From DAHUYF01 sp035623985 (GTDB lineage: Bacteria > Pseudomonadota > Alphaproteobacteria > ATCC43930 > CGMCC-115725): a stretch of DNA of 64,000 bases. The notes below the pieces were generated by a model that made no database searches, had not been told where the DNA came from, and was given only the letters and a program-made list of their open reading frames with translations. The DNA lies in the NCBI GenBank assembly GCA_035623985.1, contig DASPSJ010000052.1, forward strand, positions 7,484 through 71,483, given 5' to 3'. Numbering within the stretch: position 1 is the first letter of the stretch; the number at the start of each line of letters is the position of its first letter. A program made the translations under genes and the position numbers. Below are positions 63,474 through 64,000 of this stretch, piece after piece.

Positions 63474-64000
63474 ATGAAGAAAATTCTCGCGCTGGCACTT
63501 GGCGCGGCGGCGCTGGCGGCAGCGCCGGCCCGCGCGGAAGACCTCAAAGTGGCCGTGGTCGGGCCGATCACCGGGCAATACGCCACTTTCGGCGAGCAGA
63601 TGCGGCGCGGCGCCGAGATGGCGGTCAAGGACATCAACGCCCAGGGCGGCGTGATGGGCCGCCAGCTCAAGCTCGCGGTCGGCGACGACGCCTGCGATCC
63701 CAAGCAGGCGGTGAGCGTCGCCAACCAGATGGCCAATGACGGGGTGCTGTTCGTCGACGGGCATTACTGCTCGGGCTCGTCGATCCCGGCCTCCGCGGTC
63801 TATGCCGAGAACGGGGTGCTGCAGATCACGCCGGCCTCGACCAACCCCGCCTTCACCGACGATGCCGCCAAGAAGGGCTGGAACAACGTCTTCCGAGTCT
63901 GCGGCCGCGACGACGCGCAGGGCCGGGTCGCCGGCCGGTACATCGCGGCGCATTACCAAGGCAAAAAGGTGGCGATCCTGCACGACAAATCGCCCTACGG
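63474..64000 (+). CDS. livK: Branched-chain amino acid ABC transporter, substrate-binding protein (truncated by window edge)
   Basis: The first 175 codons of a periplasmic binding protein. Signal peptide MKKILALALGAAALAAAPAR (cut before AEDLK), then KVAVVGPITGQYATFGEQMR, GAEMAVKDINAQGGVMGRQL, FVDGHYCSGSSIPASAVYAE and NNVFRVCGRDDAQGRVAGRY, all typical of LivJ/LivK-like receptors. It should bind branched-chain or related amino acids and deliver them to LivHMGF. ATG 63474 has GGAGACAGGGAG upstream. The C-terminal half lies outside the window. Confidence 0.93.
   Translation, partial: MKKILALALGAAALAAAPARAEDLKVAVVGPITGQYATFGEQMRRGAEMAVKDINAQGGVMGRQLKLAVGDDACDPKQAVSVANQMANDGVLFVDGHYCSGSSIPASAVYAENGVLQITPASTNPAFTDDAAKKGWNNVFRVCGRDDAQGRVAGRYIAAHYQGKKVAILHDKSPY

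Overview
The window is about 64 kb of high-GC DNA (strong G/C bias at third codon positions, frequent GTG/TTG starts, many ATGA and TGATG gene junctions). It looks like an alphaproteobacterial chromosome. The evidence is an LdtR-like MarR regulator, a DUF6867-type protein beside a liv transporter, a DUF6898-type small protein, FNR/FixK boxes and the common alphaproteobacterial CCTCATCCTGAGG palindromic repeat. A Rhodospirillales-type or related environmental species is likely, but this is inference. No rRNA, tRNA or CRISPR array was recognised.

Layout. 1-4721: a gene tail, a periplasmic PEBP-like protein, a chemoreceptor and an acyl-CoA synthetase. 4739-8200: an accessory patch with a decayed IS5-family transposase, a small orphan ORF, a HigBA-type toxin-antitoxin pair under a palindrome-rich promoter, and a DUF4157 (HELAH) polymorphic-toxin/eCIS-effector-like protein. 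8227-16317: a SEC-C/UPF0149 protein, a minus-strand ALDH / penicillin-acylase-like / threonine-dehydratase operon, a 2-hydroxyacid dehydrogenase and an RHH antitoxin followed by a broken ParE-like toxin. 16487-18207: a lower-GC two-gene operon of a DHH phosphoesterase lacking DHHA1 plus an unrecognised partner. 18445-26670: a family III CoA-transferase, a GNAT, hydrolases, a CHASE2 / small secreted / M48 lipoprotein operon and an RlmM-like methyltransferase.

27024-35320: a MASE3 multi-PAS hybrid kinase with a CheY-like partner, HemB, a phosphoesterase, two tandem 2OG-Fe(II) oxygenases behind a perfect FNR-type box, and a luciferase-like oxidoreductase. 35551-38236: a second lower-GC island with two divergent nuclease-like genes. 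One joins a McrB-type N-terminal region to a PD-(D/E)XK-like domain without an AAA GTPase; the other carries a PD-(D/E)XK core. 38396-41528: valine-catabolic genes. 41725-46133: an LdtR-like regulator and a translationally coupled HD-GYP / GGDEF pair. 46304-54464: PHA synthase, a CorC-like protein and kdpFABC without kdpDE, with FNR-type boxes before phaC and before the kdp block. 54532-64000: an esterase, glutaryl-CoA dehydrogenase plus RidA, a MarR-GNAT fusion with a perfect palindromic operator, and a livHMGF branched-chain amino acid ABC transporter ending in a partial substrate-binding protein.

The core is a versatile heterotroph's catabolic and signalling repertoire (acyl-CoA and valine turnover, PHA storage, K+ uptake, c-di-GMP turnover, oxygen-linked control). 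The accessory patches, recognisable by broken genes or lower GC, carry toxin-antitoxin, effector-like and defence-like genes. The best candidates for an undescribed system are the DHH two-gene module, the divergent nuclease pair and the CHASE2-M48 operon.
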